Position numbers and translations under genes: made by a program
The notes under the pieces: model-generated
Database searches by the model: none
Seen by the model: the letters and a program-made list of their open reading frames with translations, nothing else
Told to the model about the DNA's origin: nothing
NCBI GenBank assembly: GCA_008692225.1
Contig: VICG01000003.1
Coordinates: 3,494,001-3,558,000, forward strand
Length of the DNA: 64,000 nt
Direction of reading: 5' to 3'
Source: Monilinia fructicola
Taxonomy: Eukaryota > Ascomycota > Leotiomycetes > Helotiales > Sclerotiniaceae
Part shown: positions 61,721 through 64,000 of the stretch, piece by piece
How positions within the stretch are numbered: the stretch's first letter is position 1
Layout of the letters: the number at the start of each line of letters is the position of its first letter

Positions 61721-62175
61721 ATGCCAGGAATGTTCTGGAAGACTAGGCAAAATTCACAATTGACCCCAAGTATCACACAACAATCTCCACACTCGCAAAC
61801 GAGTAGATCTAGACCACGGCAAAAAAGAAGACACTCAGAGGCTATCAAGACTAATACTTCTCACGGTCCATATATATTCAAATCAAAGACCTGGCATGTA
61901 TCTAGCGGCAGGAAGGATAGTCTTTTGATTGATCAATTGAGCTAGACTCTACCTGAACTTTCATTCGATGTCTGTGAGACTAATCAATATCAAGATTCTC
62001 TCCAACAAACAATCTGTACGTATTTTCTTTTTGACATGCCTCAAGTTGAAGCTGACTTGATTCCATAGCTGATGATCTCATGAATGAAAGGTTTAGGAGA
62101 ACGAACTTGAACACCGGCCAAAGACACTTCAAAGACTATGATAATTATGATTGGGCGCATCAAGGGGTGTGGTAA
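61721..62175 (+). CDS. Hypothetical three-exon small protein
   Basis: Gene model built from splice signals: ATG 61721, intron 61898-61945 (48 nt, ends GCTAG), intron 62016-62068 (53 nt, GTACGT donor, CTGAC branch region, CCATAG acceptor), stop 62173-62175. The product is 117 residues. The first exon is basic and polar (PRQKRRHSEAIKT). The second and third read TLPELSFDVCETNQYQDSLQ and NTGQRHFKDYDNYDWAHQGV. If intron 1 is retained the frame ends at TAG 61943-61945, so intron retention would give a 74-residue form. I recognise no family and no signal peptide is evident. Reading frame continuity over three exons is the main support. Confidence 0.5.
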
Positions 62176-62632
62176 CTTGTAAGACATTTTCAAGCTTGCG
62201 ATTTTACTATTTGTTGGCAGTTTTTAAACTTGTGAATTATTGTTTTGCATTTGCTCTTCTTAAACTGTCATGTTATCTTTCCTATCCTCATATAATTTAT
62301 CATTTTTCCTTAGCCGGCTACACCTATCTAATGTATAACCTCCTGTTCCGTTTCCTCCCTTGTTGATTTGCTATCTATTTACCAGATACACCCACCAATC
62401 AACATCCATTAGTGGAGATGACCCAAAAGCAACTCTACCAAGGTCCCGGGTGGACTAGATAGATTTACACCTCACAAGCAAATCAAGGTTACCAGATACT
62501 ACCTCACCGTTGAAGCGTATCTTCTTGAATATACCAACTACATAAGTGCTTTTTGGGCACATTGAATCACCAGTCTATCGTAGTATTTGCTCGCTCCTGG
62601 AATGCAGACGCTCATAGCTTCTTTCCACCAAA
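62176..62632. other. Convergent intergenic region
   Basis: T-rich stretch between the small three-exon gene and the transporter stop. No coding signal. Confidence 0.6.
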
Positions 62633-64000
62633 TTATGCAAACTTCATAACATGTATTCCAGTCTTGCACAATCTAGCTGCGACAAAACAAGCTACAGTCG
62701 TAAGAAGCAACGTTCCGCAGAATGCTATGGTAGACACATATCCTGAACTCAAAAGTATCTTTCCAGCAACTGGTGTACCTACCAAAAGACCTAAACCAGC
62801 AATTGCAAATGTCATGCCCATTCTTGTTCCTACCACTCCCAAGTGTGGAGACAAAGAAACTATGACGGTTGGTGGAATTGACACGAAGCATCCTGTTGAA
62901 AATCCGTAGAGGATAGCAAATACCACGATGCTGCCAACAGAATGAACTCCAATCCAACCAAAAGCTACGATGCCTGCGATGAACGTTCCTGGTATGATGA
63001 TATTAAGAGGTCCGAGTTTATCTGCAAAAGTAGTTGGGGATGATGCGGCCAAAGATAGATGCTGCATTGATGGTGCTTAGCATGTAGAATGCCGAGTTTG
63101 AAGACATGATTTCATCATCTATGGCATAGGATGAAATGTAGTAGAAAGGAATATTGAGACCCATGAATCCAAAAAAGAGACCAATGGTAAACAACAAGTA
63201 TGGTGTTTCTTTGAATGCGGCCAAGTCTATTAGCTTTCGCTTTTGCGCGGGCTTTACACGCATCTTCATGATACTCATGGAGATTGAAAGAGTGGCGAGG
63301 AAGATAAATCCGAGGACTCTTGTTGTCCAGCCGAAGCCAATCCTTGGCTGGAGATTATGAAAAATTATTGGGTAAATCACACCACCTGAATATGTCAGCT
63401 GCTGGCAAATCGAATGCTTTCCGCTCTTGAAAGATCTATCTATCATGGCATGAAGAACTCAGAAGAATACATACCAAGAGAGCTTCCGCTAGCAGCAATT
63501 CCAGTTGCGAAAGCCTTCCGCGTCGAGAAATAAGTAGAAACGATGGCAACACTAGGAACGAACAAACATCCCAAACCAACTCCCATACAGACTGCCTGGG
63601 CGAGTATGACTTCCCAGTAAGTTTTGCAGATAGATGTCATCATCATACCGAAGACAACCAATAATGTCCCGGTAAACAATAAAGGACGGAAGAGACCAGC
63701 ATCTAACAAATGGTTAGTTTAAGGTGATCATTGAGGGGATAAAAGGTGATAACCTACCGAAAAGTGGACCAGTGATAACTCCTATGAGTAAAAGCAAAAA
63801 TGCTTGAATGGAACCAATCCATGAAATATTGGACGGTGATTCGTGAGATAGTAAATCACTTTCATAAAAAGTTTGGAATGCACCAAACATATTTACTATC
63901 CCCCTATTTTCATTATTAACCATACATTTCTTTTTCATCCACATGATTAACTGAATTCTAGACATACCAAGAATTGAAAAACAGGAAAAAGCTCCCAACT
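62633..64000 (-). CDS. MFS transporter, monocarboxylate-porter-like (5' end beyond window)
   Basis: Major facilitator of the fungal MCT-like group (MCH/Esbp6-related). The 5' part lies beyond 64000. Visible order: FGAFQTFYESD (helix 1 region, usual GxFQxYY), SWIGSIQAFLLLLIGVITGP, then GLFRPLLFTGTLLVVFGMMM, QAVCMGVGLGCLFVPSVAIV, TYFSTRKAFATGIAASGSSL (signature YFxxRRxxAxGIxxxGxSxG), GVIYPIIFHNL, NAASIFGRIIPNYF, and a last helix LLTTVACFVAARL. Introns are 63703-63757, 63386-63474 and one near 63898-63965. The frame slips near 63020, and the third acceptor lies beside a five-G run with a one- or two-base mismatch, again probably sequence error. The substrate is not determinable; it is probably an organic acid or other small metabolite. 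Confidence 0.9.

Noticed and set aside
61943..61945. In-frame TAG read as a nonsense mutation
   Set aside because: The TAG forms the last bases of a plausible 48-nt intron that rejoins in phase, so a spliced gene is the simpler reading.
1..64000. CRISPR arrays, bacterial operons, rRNA genes
   Set aside because: None seen. The only regular arrays are microsatellites and the coding repeats of the precursor, and the genes are eukaryotic with spliceosomal introns.

Overview
The window is nuclear DNA of a filamentous ascomycete. The evidence is short introns of about 45-150 nt with GT...CTRAC...AG signals, fungal protein families on both strands, AT-leaning spacers full of microsatellites, and small secreted proteins. 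Gene content suggests Leotiomycetes, perhaps Sclerotiniaceae such as Botrytis or Sclerotinia; that placement is inference. Many conserved genes (ptaB, hbrB, vps39, the lipase, the P450) carry one- or two-base indels, mostly in homopolymers, while their translation resumes perfectly in another frame. I read most of these as uncorrected sequencing errors, not pseudogenes.

Layout. 1-2.5 kb: no gene, with an AT-rich block. 3.1-5.7 kb: LIM-binding co-regulator ptaB. 8.4-11.2 kb (minus): TORC2 subunit hbrB. 12.6 kb: KEOPS subunit GON7. 13.1-16.3 kb (minus): HOPS subunit VPS39. 17.4-17.8 kb: remnant of a HET (heterokaryon incompatibility) gene. 18.8-20.9 kb: a head-to-head pair of 2EXR-domain genes. 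21.7-22.4 kb: mitochondrial ribosomal protein bL28m.

23.8-35.3 kb is the most interesting stretch, a candidate RiPP (ribosomally made, post-translationally modified peptide) cluster. It holds a UstYa-type oxidase (minus), a secreted precursor with ten near-identical Kex2-bounded repeats of DADTAIVYPA (plus), a membrane-anchored indoleamine-dioxygenase-like heme protein (minus) and a cytochrome P450 (plus). A precursor with tyrosine-containing repeats beside a UstYa protein is the hallmark of dikaritin-type pathways (ustiloxin, phomopsin, asperipin). The core peptide here is not one I recognise, and the IDO-like partner is unusual.

36.7-38.5 kb: GH15 glucoamylase. 39.9-40.7 kb: BTB/T1-domain protein. 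43.2-45.4 kb: HSL-type lipase. 47.3-49.1 kb: bestrophin-like channel. 49.1-54.6 kb: gene-poor, with a cluster of TACTCCGTA/TACGGAGTA motifs. 54.7-55.8 kb: a third 2EXR gene. 59.1-59.6 kb: a small secreted cysteine-rich protein with a duplicated module. 61.7-62.2 kb: a small three-exon gene of unknown function. 62.6 kb to the right edge: a monocarboxylate-type MFS transporter, cut by the window end.
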